A stretch of 64,000 nt of DNA from Vibrio ulleungensis (GCF_016900875.1 NZ_JAFEUM010000011.1:25825-89824); one strand, 5' to 3'; shown: positions 25,177 to 35,052, numbered from the stretch's first letter. The notes: generated by a model not told the origin, from the sequence alone. Program-made: numbers and translations.

Positions 25177-26040
25177 TTATCCGTCTGTAGGCCACAGTGC
25201 AACGGCTTCCCACACAGGTGTTACACCTGAAGGCAGCCATAAATTTCGTCCTAACTCAGTCCAAGGCGACGGGTAGTGAAAGTCTGAGCCTTGAGAGGCT
25301 AATAGATTGTATTGTATAGCATAATCAGCAAGATTGCGTCGCTCTTGCTGACTTTGTTGCGGCAAAGCGATTTCCATGGCATCTCCGCCCGCCTCACTGA
25401 ATGCTAACAGCAAGCGCTTTATCCACTTAGCCGTCAATTTATAACGACCTGGATGGGCCAATACTGCCACCCCACCCGATGCGTGAATTGCATCTATTGC
25501 AGTTTTCATGTCGCACCACATTGGTGGTACATAACCAGGGTTATTGCGAGTCAGAAACTTCTTAAACACTTGCTGCATCGTTTTTGCGTATCCGTTATCC
25601 ACCAGCCATTTCGCAAAGTGAGAGCGAGTCACTGGCGCTCTACCAGCAATGGCTTGTACTTCAGATAGCAACTGTACTTCGCACATAGGCTCGGCGAACG
25701 ACTTAGCTAATCGCTGCGCCATAATCTCTGCACGGGTTGAACGGGTGTTCGCTTGTAACTGTATTAATGCACTCATTTCTGGGTGATGAGTATCTATGCC
25801 GAGACCCACGATATGAATATCTTTGTTCTGCCACAGTGTAGACACTTCAATACCACTGACTAAGGTCAAATCAAGGTTATTGCTCTCAATAAACGCTTGG
25901 GCTTCAATTGACCCGGCTACAGTATCGTGATCAGTGATCGCCAATACACTGATGTCAAAATCCAAAGCGCGCTGAACCAACTCGGCCGGTGTGGATCGGC
26001 CGTCGGATGCGGTGGTATGACTGTGGAGATCGATTTTCAT
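25177..26040 (-). CDS. rnm: PHP-domain 5'-3' exonuclease (RNase AM)
   Basis: 287 residues of the PHP phosphoesterase family, with metal motifs DLHSHTTASDG (residues 4-14), AITDHDTV, GIEVST and the C-terminal GSDFHYPSPW. E. coli YciV/Rnm trims 5' ends of 5S, 16S and 23S rRNA and degrades short nucleotides from their 5' ends. The start codon is only eight bases from the -35 box of the divergent trp promoter, so transcription of both genes may interfere. Confidence 0.92.
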   Translation of the reverse strand: MKIDLHSHTTASDGRSTPAELVQRALDFDISVLAITDHDTVAGSIEAQAFIESNNLDLTLVSGIEVSTLWQNKDIHIVGLGIDTHHPEMSALIQLQANTRSTRAEIMAQRLAKSFAEPMCEVQLLSEVQAIAGRAPVTRSHFAKWLVDNGYAKTMQQVFKKFLTRNNPGYVPPMWCDMKTAIDAIHASGGVAVLAHPGRYKLTAKWIKRLLLAFSEAGGDAMEIALPQQSQQERRNLADYAIQYNLLASQGSDFHYPSPWTELGRNLWLPSGVTPVWEAVALWPTDG

Positions 26041-26048
26041 AATAATGC

Positions 26049-26082
26049 TTGACTTTACCTGCTCGTACTAGTTAACTAGTAC
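26049..26082 (+). promoter_or_regulatory. trp promoter with overlapping TrpR operator
   Basis: TTGACT (26049-26054) and TTAACT (26072-26077) are 17 bases apart. The -10 lies inside the perfect 18-bp palindrome GTACTAGTTAACTAGTAC (26065-26082), the same core as the E. coli trp operator, so TrpR with tryptophan should block polymerase. Confidence 0.95.
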
Positions 26083-26107
26083 ACATAAATTGACAGTGGA
26101 AATTGAG

Positions 26108-26212
26108 ATGCTATTAGACAAGCTAATCCCGCAACACGCAAGCAACAATGATGCTATGAGCACTATTGCAACTGCTAGTGTTGTCTCAATTTCTTGGTGG
26201 CGCGCAACTTGA
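26108..26212 (+). CDS. trpL: trp operon leader peptide
   Basis: A 34-residue peptide starting MLLDKLIPQHASNN with tandem Trp codons (TGG TGG, 26195-26200) four codons from the stop. Its translation senses charged tRNA-Trp. GAG seven bases before the ATG is weak but usable. It is much longer than the 14-residue E. coli leader, yet the Trp pair has the same relation to the downstream hairpins. Confidence 0.92.
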   Translation: MLLDKLIPQHASNNDAMSTIATASVVSISWWRAT

Positions 26213-26216
26213 CCTT

Positions 26217-26278
26217 GCGAGCTTCTGTAGACTAATTGTCCAATTTCATTGAAAGCTCGCAGTTTGCGAGCTTTTTTG
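26217..26278 (+). promoter_or_regulatory. trp attenuator
   Basis: The terminator stem AAAGCTCGC / GCGAGCTTT (26252-26274) is followed by a T-run. An earlier GCGAGCTT (26217-26224) can pair with the same AAAGCTCGC to form the antiterminator. Ribosome stalling at the Trp codons would favour read-through. Confidence 0.9.
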
Positions 26279-26368
26279 TTTTGTTTCGCCTCAAATGTTT
26301 AGATACTGACGGCAAAGATTGAAAGGTCCAGCGTGGTAACGCTGGCTAAAGACCCAATAGGATGTGTT

Positions 26369-27907
26369 ATGAGTTCAGCACCTTACTTCGATGTAATAAA
26401 GCAAGACCTGCCCTATTTCGAAGACCCGACGCAACTGTTTAACAGTTTGTGTCACGACAAAAGCTGCAGTTTATTATTGGAATCGGCTGAGATCGACTCA
26501 AAGCAAAACTTAAAAAGCTTATTGCTCGTCGACGCTGCGCTACGCATTGAATGTTTTGGGCACCAAGTTCGCTTTGAAATTCTGACCCCAAATGGGCAAG
26601 CCGCGATCAAAGCCGTTTTGCCGCTGTTTGAGCAGTCGATCATTGAATATACAGAGTACCATTTACTGGTTGAACTGCCTCACACTCAAAATCACCTAGA
26701 TGAAGACAGTCGCTTAAAGCAGCAGTCGATTTTTGATGCGTTGCGTAGCTTTCAAACCGTTTATGGTGAAAAGGCAACACAAGAATTGGATCTGTTTGTA
26801 GGCGGTCTATTTGCTTACGATGTCGTGGCCAACTTTGAGCCACTCGGCGATGCGAAACAAGTCAACCAGTGCCCAGACTATGTGTTCTACTTAGCAGAGA
26901 AACTGGTGGTGATTGATCATCAAAAGCAGCAATGCGTGATCCAAGGGAGTGTATTTGCTTCTAGCTATGCCGATACCCTCAAGCAGGACATTGTTGCACT
27001 CACCGAGGTGTGTAAGCAGCTTGAACCGCTGCCTAAACCCATCGAAGTTAAAGGCGCTCAAGTCTCGACAAACATTAGCGACCAAGCGTTTTGCGACATC
27101 GTCACTGATTTGAAGCGTTATGTGGTAAGCGGTGACATATTCCAAGTAGTGCCGTCTCGTAAATTTACCCTGCCCTGCCCGTCGCCACTGGCAGCGTACA
27201 AAGAACTTAAGCGCAGCAACCCAAGCCCTTACATGTTCTACATGCAAGACAAGGAGTTCACGTTATTTGGTGCGTCGCCAGAAAGTGCTCTGAAGTACTG
27301 CCGCGACTCTAACCAAATCGAAATCTATCCGATTGCTGGTACACGCCGCAGAGGAAAAAATAGCGACGGAACCATCAATTTTGATTTGGACAGTCGTATT
27401 GAGTTAGAACTGCGCAGTGACAAAAAAGAGAATGCCGAGCATATGATGCTGGTTGATCTCGCGCGCAATGACGTTGCACGCATCGCTGAGCCAGGCAGCC
27501 GCTATGTTGCCGATCTTTTACAAGTCGACCGTTACAGCCATGTAATGCACCTAGTATCGAGAGTTGTGGGTCAACTTAGACATGATCTTGATGCGCTGCA
27601 CGCCTATCAAGCCTGCATGAACATGGGCACACTAACAGGCGCCCCAAAAATTCGTGCTATGCAGTTAATTCGTCAAGTGGAAAAAGAGCGTCGTGGCAGT
27701 TACGGCGGAGCAGTCGGCTACTTAACGGGTCGTGGTGACTTAGACACCTGTATCGTCATTCGTTCCGCCTATGTCGAAGACGGTGTCGCGCAAGTTCAAG
27801 CCGGTGCTGGAGTTGTTTTTGACTCTGACCCTCAATCGGAAGCTGAAGAAACAACAGGCAAGGCTCAAGCTGTCGTATCAGCCATTGCCGCTGCCCATAA
27901 TTATTAA
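26369..27907 (+). CDS. trpE: Anthranilate synthase component I
   Basis: About 512 residues. The N-terminal feedback site LLLESAEIDSK carries the Trp-binding ESA segment, and the chorismate-binding core has PSRKFTLPCP, IYPIAGTRRRG and DLARNDVARI. With TrpG it turns chorismate and glutamine into anthranilate. The ATG at 26369 with AATAGGA is preferred; a GTG at 26333 would add 12 residues not needed by the family. First structural gene of the trp operon. Confidence 0.95.
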   Translation: MSSAPYFDVIKQDLPYFEDPTQLFNSLCHDKSCSLLLESAEIDSKQNLKSLLLVDAALRIECFGHQVRFEILTPNGQAAIKAVLPLFEQSIIEYTEYHLLVELPHTQNHLDEDSRLKQQSIFDALRSFQTVYGEKATQELDLFVGGLFAYDVVANFEPLGDAKQVNQCPDYVFYLAEKLVVIDHQKQQCVIQGSVFASSYADTLKQDIVALTEVCKQLEPLPKPIEVKGAQVSTNISDQAFCDIVTDLKRYVVSGDIFQVVPSRKFTLPCPSPLAAYKELKRSNPSPYMFYMQDKEFTLFGASPESALKYCRDSNQIEIYPIAGTRRRGKNSDGTINFDLDSRIELELRSDKKENAEHMMLVDLARNDVARIAEPGSRYVADLLQVDRYSHVMHLVSRVVGQLRHDLDALHAYQACMNMGTLTGAPKIRAMQLIRQVEKERRGSYGGAVGYLTGRGDLDTCIVIRSAYVEDGVAQVQAGAGVVFDSDPQSEAEETTGKAQAVVSAIAAAHNY

Positions 27908-27917
27908 GGAGTCCATT

Positions 27918-28532
27918 GTGGCGAACATTCTATTTATCGACAATTTCGACTCTTTTACCTACAACCTAGTGGATGAGTTTAGAAACTTAGGCCATCGGGT
28001 AACTATTTATCGCAACAATGTCTCTGCTAGCGATATTGTTAAACAGCTCGATGCACTAGACGATGCGGTGTTGGTGCTTTCGCCTGGCCCTGGCGCGCCT
28101 TCAGACGCAGGCTGTATGCCCGAGCTCATTCAACAAGTCAAAGGCCGAACTCCGATCATTGGTATATGCCTAGGACATCAAGCGATTGTCGAAGCGTATG
28201 GCGGCACCGTGGCCGGCGCCGGAGATATTGTTCATGGCAAGGTCGCGATGATGACCCACAACGACCACCCAGTGTACCAAGGCCTGCCTTCTCCATTTGC
28301 CATTGCGCGTTATCACTCGCTGGTCGCCACTCATGTCAGCGACGAGCTGGTGGTTAACGCAGAAGTGGACGGTTTGGTGATGTCAGTGGTGCACGAAAAT
28401 CACAAAGTTTGTGGATTTCAATTTCACCCTGAGTCTATTATGACAACCTATGGACAAACTCTATTGGCTAACGCTATCGAATGGGCGCTTCAACCTATTG
28501 ACAATGCCGACGTTAGCACATCAAAGATTTAA
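27918..28532 (+). CDS. trpG: Anthranilate synthase component II (glutamine amidotransferase)
   Basis: 204 residues from a GTG at 27918 spaced six bases from AAGGAG. Class I glutamine amidotransferase with catalytic Cys in GICLGHQAI and the His-Glu pair in FQFHPESI. It supplies ammonia to TrpE. It is a separate gene, unlike the TrpG-TrpD fusion of E. coli, which is the usual Vibrio state. Ten bases after trpE. Confidence 0.95.
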   Translation: MANILFIDNFDSFTYNLVDEFRNLGHRVTIYRNNVSASDIVKQLDALDDAVLVLSPGPGAPSDAGCMPELIQQVKGRTPIIGICLGHQAIVEAYGGTVAGAGDIVHGKVAMMTHNDHPVYQGLPSPFAIARYHSLVATHVSDELVVNAEVDGLVMSVVHENHKVCGFQFHPESIMTTYGQTLLANAIEWALQPIDNADVSTSKI

Positions 28533-28541
28533 GGATACTCA

Positions 28542-29540
28542 ATGCACAAGATCATCGACAAATTATATCAACAGCAATCCCTAAGCCAAAAAGAGAGCGA
28601 GTCTTTGTTTGATACCATCATCAAAGGGGACTTAGACCCTATTTTGATGTCGGCTGCACTCACTGCGTTAAAAATTAAAGGTGAAACGCCCGACGAAATC
28701 GCCGGAGCAGCAAAAGCGCTGTTAGCGAATGCTGCGCCCTTCCCTCGCCCAGACTATGATTTCGCCGACATTGTGGGCACAGGTGGCGACGGTGCCAACA
28801 CCATCAACATTTCTACCACAGCGGCATTTGTCGCAGCGGCGTGCGGGTTAAAAGTAGCAAAACACGGCAATCGAGGCGTTTCCAGCAAATCAGGCTCGTC
28901 GGATCTTCTAGACTCGTTTGGCATTAACTTAGCAATGAGCGCAGAAGATACGCGCAAAGCGGTGGATGACATCGGCGTGGCCTTCTTGTTTGCCCCTCAG
29001 TATCACGGTGGTGTGAAACACGCGATGCCTGTTCGTCAAACTATGAAAACCCGTACTATTTTCAACATTTTAGGCCCGCTGATTAACCCAGCACGTCCTA
29101 ACATTGAATTGATGGGTGTGTACAGTGAAGAGCTCGTTGCCCCTATTGCTGAAACCATGCTTCAAATGGACATGAAACGCGCAGCCGTTGTTCACGGCAG
29201 TGGATTGGATGAAGTCGCCATACACGGCAGCACGACGGTGGCCGAAATCAACGACGGCAAAATCACTCATTACACGCTCACCCCAGCCGACTTTGGCCTA
29301 GAGAGCTATCCACTTGAAGCAATCAAAGGCGGCACTCCAGAAGAAAACCGCACCATCATCACCGACATGCTAACGGGCAAAGGCACGCCAGCTCAACTTG
29401 GCGCTGTTGCGGTCAATGTCGCATTGCTTATGAAATTATTTGGCCATGAAGATTTAAAAGCCAATGCCGCATTGGCAATTGAAGCGATGAACTCAGGAAA
29501 AGCGTACCAGCTTGTCCAAGCACTGGCGGAGCGAGGCTAA
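28542..29540 (+). CDS. trpD: Anthranilate phosphoribosyltransferase
   Basis: 332 residues with the PRPP-binding loop VGTGGDGANTINIST, the KHGNRGVSSKSGSSDLL anthranilate and phosphate site and the metal segment of the family. It joins anthranilate to PRPP. Nine bases downstream of trpG, with AAGGA before the ATG. Confidence 0.95.
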   Translation: MHKIIDKLYQQQSLSQKESESLFDTIIKGDLDPILMSAALTALKIKGETPDEIAGAAKALLANAAPFPRPDYDFADIVGTGGDGANTINISTTAAFVAAACGLKVAKHGNRGVSSKSGSSDLLDSFGINLAMSAEDTRKAVDDIGVAFLFAPQYHGGVKHAMPVRQTMKTRTIFNILGPLINPARPNIELMGVYSEELVAPIAETMLQMDMKRAAVVHGSGLDEVAIHGSTTVAEINDGKITHYTLTPADFGLESYPLEAIKGGTPEENRTIITDMLTGKGTPAQLGAVAVNVALLMKLFGHEDLKANAALAIEAMNSGKAYQLVQALAERG

Positions 29541-29541
29541 C

Positions 29542-30933
29542 ATGAGCGCAGTATCTCAATCGCAACGCGATATGGCGAAAGTCTTAGCGACCATCGTCGA
29601 CGACAAGTACCTTTGGGTCGCAGACCGCAAAAAGCAGCAGCCTGTTGAAAGCTTTAAAGATGAACTGACGCCATCTGATCGTTCGTTCTACGACGCCCTT
29701 TCGGGTAGCAGCACAAAATTCATTCTAGAGTGTAAAAAGGCCTCACCATCGAAAGGGCTGATCCGCGACGATTTTAATTTGGACTACATTGCATCCGTAT
29801 ACGCTGACCATGCAACAGCAATATCGGTGCTAACCGATGAAAAATACTTCCAAGGCAGTTTCGACTTTTTACCTCAAGTTAAGGCGAAAACGACCCAGCC
29901 CATTCTATGTAAAGACTTCATGGTCGACAGCTATCAGGTTTACTTAGCCAGACACTATCAGGCCGATGCAATATTGCTGATGCTGTCAGTAGTGACAGAT
30001 CAAGAATATCGCGATATCGCTGAGGTTGCGCATAGCTTGAATATGGGCGTTCTCACCGAAGTGAGCAATGAAGAAGAGTTAGAGCGGGCCATTGCACTGG
30101 AGGCAAAAGTCATCGGTATTAATAACCGAAACTTGCGCGATCTATCCATCGATCTTAATAGAACCAAAGCCCTTGCACCAAGTATTCCCGATGACCGAAT
30201 CGTTATTTCAGAGTCCGGTATCTACAACAATCAGCAAGTGCGCGACCTGGCAAGTGTTGCCAACGGGTTCCTTATTGGTAGCTCTTTAATGGCCGAAGAC
30301 GACTTGGACCGAGCGGTACGAAAAGTCACTCAAGGCGAGCACAAAGTGTGCGGCTTGACCTCACCTGAGGATGCGAGCAAGGCTCATACGAGTGGCGCGG
30401 TATTTGGCGGGCTTATTTTCGTAGAAAAGTCCCCGCGCTACGTCTCTTTTGAGCAAGCACGCATCGTTATGAGTGGTGCACCGCTACACTTTGTGGGTGT
30501 ATTCCAAAATCACGACGCGAGCAGCGTCGTTCAGTATGCAACAGAGTTAGGCCTTCATGCCGCACAATTGCATGGCAACGAAAGCCAGCAATACATCACG
30601 GAACTTAGACAAGCATTGCCAGAGCACTGTGAAATTTGGAAAGCCTATGGGGTAAGTGATGCCCTACCAACGCTGATCCCAAGCGACGTCGACAGGCATT
30701 TACTCGACGCAAAAGTTGGCGAGCAATCTGGTGGCACAGGACAACAATTTGACTGGTCAATGTTAACCAATAAGAGCGTTATGCTGGCCGGTGGAATCAA
30801 TCCAGATAACGCAAAACAAGCAGCATCACTCGGCTGTATTGGACTTGATCTCAACTCTGGTGTCGAAAGCGCACCAGGTAAAAAAGATTTGCAAAAATTA
30901 ACCGCTGCATTTGCAGCCATCAAAGATTTTTAA
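29542..30933 (+). CDS. trpCF: Bifunctional indole-3-glycerol phosphate synthase / phosphoribosylanthranilate isomerase
   Basis: 463 residues, two TIM barrels in one chain. The N-terminal half (about 1-258) is TrpC with ECKKASPSKGLI and GINNRNLRDL. The C-terminal half (about 260-463) is TrpF with KVCGLTSPEDA and the final LAGGINPDNAKQA. It performs two successive steps of tryptophan synthesis. The start at 29542 has a GAGG site within the end of trpD. Confidence 0.95.
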   Translation: MSAVSQSQRDMAKVLATIVDDKYLWVADRKKQQPVESFKDELTPSDRSFYDALSGSSTKFILECKKASPSKGLIRDDFNLDYIASVYADHATAISVLTDEKYFQGSFDFLPQVKAKTTQPILCKDFMVDSYQVYLARHYQADAILLMLSVVTDQEYRDIAEVAHSLNMGVLTEVSNEEELERAIALEAKVIGINNRNLRDLSIDLNRTKALAPSIPDDRIVISESGIYNNQQVRDLASVANGFLIGSSLMAEDDLDRAVRKVTQGEHKVCGLTSPEDASKAHTSGAVFGGLIFVEKSPRYVSFEQARIVMSGAPLHFVGVFQNHDASSVVQYATELGLHAAQLHGNESQQYITELRQALPEHCEIWKAYGVSDALPTLIPSDVDRHLLDAKVGEQSGGTGQQFDWSMLTNKSVMLAGGINPDNAKQAASLGCIGLDLNSGVESAPGKKDLQKLTAAFAAIKDF

Positions 30934-30943
30934 GGAAGTAAAC

Positions 30944-32134
30944 ATGGCTAAATTAGACGCCTATTTTGGGGAATACGGTGGACAGTTTGTCCCACAGCTC
31001 CTCGTTCCTGCTTTGGAGCAGCTCGAGCAAGCGTTTATTGATGCACAAGCGGATCCTGAGTTTCAAAAAGAGTTTATCGAGCTCTTAGAAGAATACGCAG
31101 GTCGCCCAACGGCGCTTACCCTAACACGCAATATCACCAAAGGCACAAAAACCAAGCTTTACCTTAAACGTGAAGATTTGCTTCACGGTGGGGCGCACAA
31201 AACCAATCAGGTTTTGGGTCAAGCATTGCTTGCTAAGCGCATGGGTAAACACGAGATCATCGCAGAGACTGGCGCAGGACAACACGGTGTGGCTACGGCA
31301 TTAGCTTGTGCGCTATTAGGGCTAAAATGTCGCGTCTACATGGGCGCTAAAGATGTAGAACGTCAAAGCCCTAACGTATTTCGCATGCGTTTGATGGGTG
31401 CAGAAGTGATCCCTGTGCATTCTGGCGCCTCTACGTTAAAAGACGCCTGTAATGAGGCAATGCGTGATTGGTCTGGCAGCTACGAAACCGCACATTACCT
31501 ATTAGGCACCGCAGCCGGCCCACACCCATTCCCAACCATCGTACGTGAATTTCAAAAAATGATTGGTGAAGAAACCAAAGCTCAGATCCTAGAGCGAGAA
31601 GGCCGACTTCCTGATGCGGTGATCGCGTGTGTTGGTGGTGGTTCTAATGCCATTGGTATGTTTGCTGACTTTATTGATGAGAAAGAAGTAAAACTGATTG
31701 GTGTTGAACCTGCTGGACTTGGCATCGATACCGATCAACATGGTGCGCCACTGAAACACGGCAAGACCGGTATTTTCTTTGGTATGAAAGCCCCGTTGAT
31801 GCAAGATCCACATGGTCAAGTTGAAGAGTCGTATTCTGTATCTGCGGGCTTGGACTTCCCATCTGTAGGTCCACAGCATGCGCACCTTAATGCGACTGGA
31901 CGCGCAACCTACGAATCAGCTACCGATGATGAAGCGCTAGAAGCGTTCCAGATATTAGCTCGTAACGAGGGAATCATCCCTGCGCTCGAGTCATCGCATG
32001 CACTTGCCTACGCGCTTAAAGTGGCGCAGGAGAACCCTGACAAAGAGCAGCTGATTGTGGTGAACCTCTCAGGTCGCGGCGACAAAGATATATTTACAGT
32101 TCAAGATATACTCGATAAAAAAGGAGCGCTGTAA
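30944..32134 (+). CDS. trpB: Tryptophan synthase beta subunit
   Basis: 396 residues, fold-II PLP enzyme. The PLP Lys lies in GGAHKTNQVLGQAL near residue 85, the phosphate-binding loop is CVGGGSNAIGMF and the catalytic Glu is in ETGAGQHGVA. It condenses indole with serine. Strong TAAGGA site. Its stop overlaps the trpA start (TAATG), so the two subunits are translationally coupled. Confidence 0.96.
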   Translation: MAKLDAYFGEYGGQFVPQLLVPALEQLEQAFIDAQADPEFQKEFIELLEEYAGRPTALTLTRNITKGTKTKLYLKREDLLHGGAHKTNQVLGQALLAKRMGKHEIIAETGAGQHGVATALACALLGLKCRVYMGAKDVERQSPNVFRMRLMGAEVIPVHSGASTLKDACNEAMRDWSGSYETAHYLLGTAAGPHPFPTIVREFQKMIGEETKAQILEREGRLPDAVIACVGGGSNAIGMFADFIDEKEVKLIGVEPAGLGIDTDQHGAPLKHGKTGIFFGMKAPLMQDPHGQVEESYSVSAGLDFPSVGPQHAHLNATGRATYESATDDEALEAFQILARNEGIIPALESSHALAYALKVAQENPDKEQLIVVNLSGRGDKDIFTVQDILDKKGAL

Positions 32135-32940
32135 TGGCCAGATATTCGACTCTATTTGCAGCTCTCGAGGCGAAAAATGAGGGTGCGTTTGTTCCCTTCG
32201 TAACCATCGGTGATCCAACACCTGAGTTGTCACTTGAGATCATTAAAACCTTAGTTGACTCTGGCGCGGACGCGCTAGAGCTTGGGTTTCCGTTTTCAGA
32301 TCCCCTTGCTGACGGCCCTACAATCCAAGGTGCTAACATCCGCGCGTTAAACTCTAGTACTACGCCAGACACCTGCTTTGACATCATCAGTCAGATACGC
32401 TCGCTATATCCTGATGTTCCGGTGGGTTTATTGGTTTATGCAAACCTTGTCTACGCCAATGGATTAGATACCTTCTATGAAAAGTGTGCCAAGGCAGGAG
32501 TAGATTCGGTGTTAATTGCCGACGTTCCAACCAATGAAAGTGATGACTTTAACCAAGCCGCCAGCAAAGCCGGTATAGAGCCTATCTTTATCGCGCCACC
32601 AACTGCTAGTGACGACACACTGCAACAGGTAGCTGAGCTCGGTTCTGGATACACCTACTTATTGTCGCGCGCTGGTGTTACCGGTGCTGAAACCAAAGCC
32701 AATATGCCAGTCAGTGATATGATCACACGCCTTGCTAAATTTGATGCGCCACCACCACTACTGGGGTTTGGCATTTCAGAGCCTTCGCAAGTCCAGCAAG
32801 CTATTTCAGCAGGGGCCGCCGGGGCAATTTCCGGCTCAGCTGTAGTCAAAATCATTGAAAACAACCAAGATGATAAAGCTAAGGTGTTGTCGGAGCTATC
32901 GAGTTTCGTGACGGCAATGAAAGCCGCAACTATAAAGTAG
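32134..32940 (+). CDS. trpA: Tryptophan synthase alpha subunit
   Basis: 268 residues, TIM barrel that splits indole-3-glycerol phosphate and channels indole to TrpB. Catalytic Glu lies in ALELGFPFSDPLADGP and Asp in VLIADVP. Last gene of the trp operon, followed by a strong terminator. Confidence 0.96.
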   Translation: MARYSTLFAALEAKNEGAFVPFVTIGDPTPELSLEIIKTLVDSGADALELGFPFSDPLADGPTIQGANIRALNSSTTPDTCFDIISQIRSLYPDVPVGLLVYANLVYANGLDTFYEKCAKAGVDSVLIADVPTNESDDFNQAASKAGIEPIFIAPPTASDDTLQQVAELGSGYTYLLSRAGVTGAETKANMPVSDMITRLAKFDAPPPLLGFGISEPSQVQQAISAGAAGAISGSAVVKIIENNQDDKAKVLSELSSFVTAMKAATIK

Positions 32941-32961
32941 ATTGACTCTACCGCAGTTACC

Positions 32962-32992
32962 AAAAAGCCAGTTCATTACGAACTGGCTTTTT
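32962..32992 (+). terminator. trp operon terminator
   Basis: AAAAAGCCAGTTC / GAACTGGCTTTTT, a 13-bp stem with an ATTAC loop and T-run, 21 bases after the trpA stop. Confidence 0.93.
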
Positions 32993-33064
32993 ATTGTGTA
33001 TCTAACACTTCATTATTTGTAGATTACATGAAGCAACCCAAGTGACGAGTCTTACCGCTAAATC

Positions 33065-34696
33065 TTAAATCTTAAATCGATTAACGATTTCATTCAGATT
33101 TTGGGCCATTTGGCTTAGATGCTCAGATGACTGCCCCATTTGATAGGTCGCCTCTTGAGAATCTCGCGCTTCTGAGGCCACACTCTGAGTATTTGCACTG
33201 ATGTGTGTTAGCTGCTCTTGCTGGCTTGAGGTCGCCTCCGCTACGTCGGTAGTGATTACTCTGAGCTCTTCAATTGCTGTATTGACTGAGCTTAACGCTT
33301 CACCACAGTTTTGAGCAATTGTCATACCCTCTTCCGTTTGAGTTCTACATTCAGACATCACGTCTACGGTCGATGCAACTTCGCTTTGGAGCTGCATGAT
33401 AATATCTTGAATGCTACCTGTAGATTCTTGCGTGCGCGATGCGAGAGTTCTTACCTCGTCAGCAACCACGGCAAAACCACGGCCCTGCTCACCAGCTCGT
33501 GCTGCCTCGATAGCGGCATTAAGGGCTAACAAGTTCGTTTGTTCGGCAATTTGCTTAATCACATCTAAAATCTCGCCAATTTCGTTCGACGAGTGTGCCA
33601 GTTTTTCTGCGTGATTCGATGCAACATCAACGCGATCGGCGATGCGCTCGATCACTGTAACATTCTGCTTAACTTGCATAGAGGCTTCATCAACAACCAA
33701 GCTGGTTGCACCCGTCATATCTAAGGCATCGTTTGTCGAACTTGATATCGACGTAGCGCTAACGTTTACTTCTTCAATACTGGTTGCCGAAGCGGTCGTT
33801 TGCTCAAGTTGGTTGTTTACACCACCTTTAATCTGCACCGTGACGGTCGCAAGCTCTTCAGCCTGTGACGCTAAAGAATCCGTACTGCCGCGAATGTGAC
33901 CGACAATCTCTTTTAACTCTTGCGTCATGGTGTTAAACGCGTTGCCTAATTGCGCAATTTCATCGGTGCCTTGAACGGGAACCTGAATGGTTAAATCTCT
34001 ATCCGACGCTACTTTCGCAACGCTTAATTGCATCGCTTGCAAAGGTTCGATGATGTTGCGCGCAATGAGAGCACCCATTAACACCAATAAACCGATCACA
34101 ACAACGGACAATATGGTTTTCTCTATTAGCAGCTCGCTGAATGACTCTTCGATATCCGACATATACACACCGGTGCCAATCGACCAGTTCCAAGAGGCAA
34201 AGGGTTTAACGAAAGTGAGTTTCTCTTCTTGAGCGGTCGATCCAGGAATTGGCCAGTCGTAAGTTGCAAAGTCTCCCCCGCGTCGTGCCGCAGCTGTAAT
34301 TTCTGTAAACGCGTACGTAATGTGCGCCTGACTGCTGCGAAGCATGTTTTGGCCGTTAAGGTTTGGTGATGTTGGGTGTACCACCATATCCCCGTTTAGC
34401 GTATTCACGAAGAAGTAGCCATTGCCCGCATAACGAGTTTGATTAACAAATTCAATCGCCAGAGCTTGCGCTTCTTCTGCACTAATTTGTCCCTGTTGCG
34501 CGCGCTTTTCTAGTAAAGAAAATTGGGTCAGAGCGACATCGACTAACGACTCAGCCGCGAGCTTTCGCTCAATTATCGCTTCTTCTTTGAGGGAGTAAAC
34601 CCCCATTATTTGGGTAAACAATATGAGCATGCCTGAAAAGGCAATTAAACTTCGAAGCTTTGTTGCCACACTCAGCCTGCTTAGATAATTGTGCAT
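33065..34696 (-). CDS. Methyl-accepting chemotaxis protein with a Cache sensor
   Basis: 543 residues. A first membrane helix (about 14-36), a periplasmic single-Cache domain (about 40-185, with GNGYFFVNTLNGDMVVHP and WNWSIGTGVYMSDI), a second membrane helix (about 190-212), a HAMP domain (about 213-266) and the signalling coiled coil with the conserved tip EQTNLLALNAAIEAARAGEQ. Single-Cache sensors of this type often bind small organic acids, but the ligand cannot be read here. No CheR-tethering pentapeptide is present at the C-terminus. Single gene, likely transcribed by the flagellar sigma factor. Confidence 0.93.
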   Translation of the reverse strand: MHNYLSRLSVATKLRSLIAFSGMLILFTQIMGVYSLKEEAIIERKLAAESLVDVALTQFSLLEKRAQQGQISAEEAQALAIEFVNQTRYAGNGYFFVNTLNGDMVVHPTSPNLNGQNMLRSSQAHITYAFTEITAAARRGGDFATYDWPIPGSTAQEEKLTFVKPFASWNWSIGTGVYMSDIEESFSELLIEKTILSVVVIGLLVLMGALIARNIIEPLQAMQLSVAKVASDRDLTIQVPVQGTDEIAQLGNAFNTMTQELKEIVGHIRGSTDSLASQAEELATVTVQIKGGVNNQLEQTTASATSIEEVNVSATSISSSTNDALDMTGATSLVVDEASMQVKQNVTVIERIADRVDVASNHAEKLAHSSNEIGEILDVIKQIAEQTNLLALNAAIEAARAGEQGRGFAVVADEVRTLASRTQESTGSIQDIIMQLQSEVASTVDVMSECRTQTEEGMTIAQNCGEALSSVNTAIEELRVITTDVAEATSSQQEQLTHISANTQSVASEARDSQEATYQMGQSSEHLSQMAQNLNEIVNRFKI

Positions 34697-35052
34697 GTGA
34701 ACATCCTTTTGACGTTGTAATTTAAAGTCGAATTTGTATCTTTATGTAACGATTAATTACTCATCGGCCGTTGCATCGGTGACTTGAGGTAAAAATGAAG
34801 ATTTACTCTATTTAATTCCTAGTTGCTGGTTTATTCGCTAAGTTGTCGATATATAAGTCATTTTCATTAGCAATTGCTAAAGTTACAGCCTCAAATTAAG
34901 CGTATAAATATAGCTCTGCAGAGTCTGTTAGTGTTTAGCTACTACTTTCCCCGTTCCTACAAAATGGTTCGACGCAGTGATTTGCGAGTTAGGTTGGACT
35001 GATTCTCAATCCTTGTTAGACTGGGGTTAACCCTCTATATTGCAGTTTTATG
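34697..35052. other. Divergent intergenic region between chemoreceptor and yciB
   Basis: Apart from the sigma-28-like promoter at 34761-34787, this AT-rich region shows no gene. The yciB start lacks a strong ribosome site and its promoter is not obvious. Confidence 0.5.
34761..34787 (-). promoter_or_regulatory. Sigma-28 (FliA) type promoter of the chemoreceptor
   Basis: On the minus strand TCAAGTCA, then 11 bases, then GCCGATGA. The sigma-28 consensus is TAAAGTTT-N11-GCCGATAA, so the -10 matches in seven of eight positions with exact spacing. It lies about 65 bases before the start codon. Confidence 0.72.

Noticed and set aside
26041..26368. A riboswitch or T-box before trpE
   Set aside because: The region is fully explained by the TrpR operator, leader peptide and classical attenuator hairpins.
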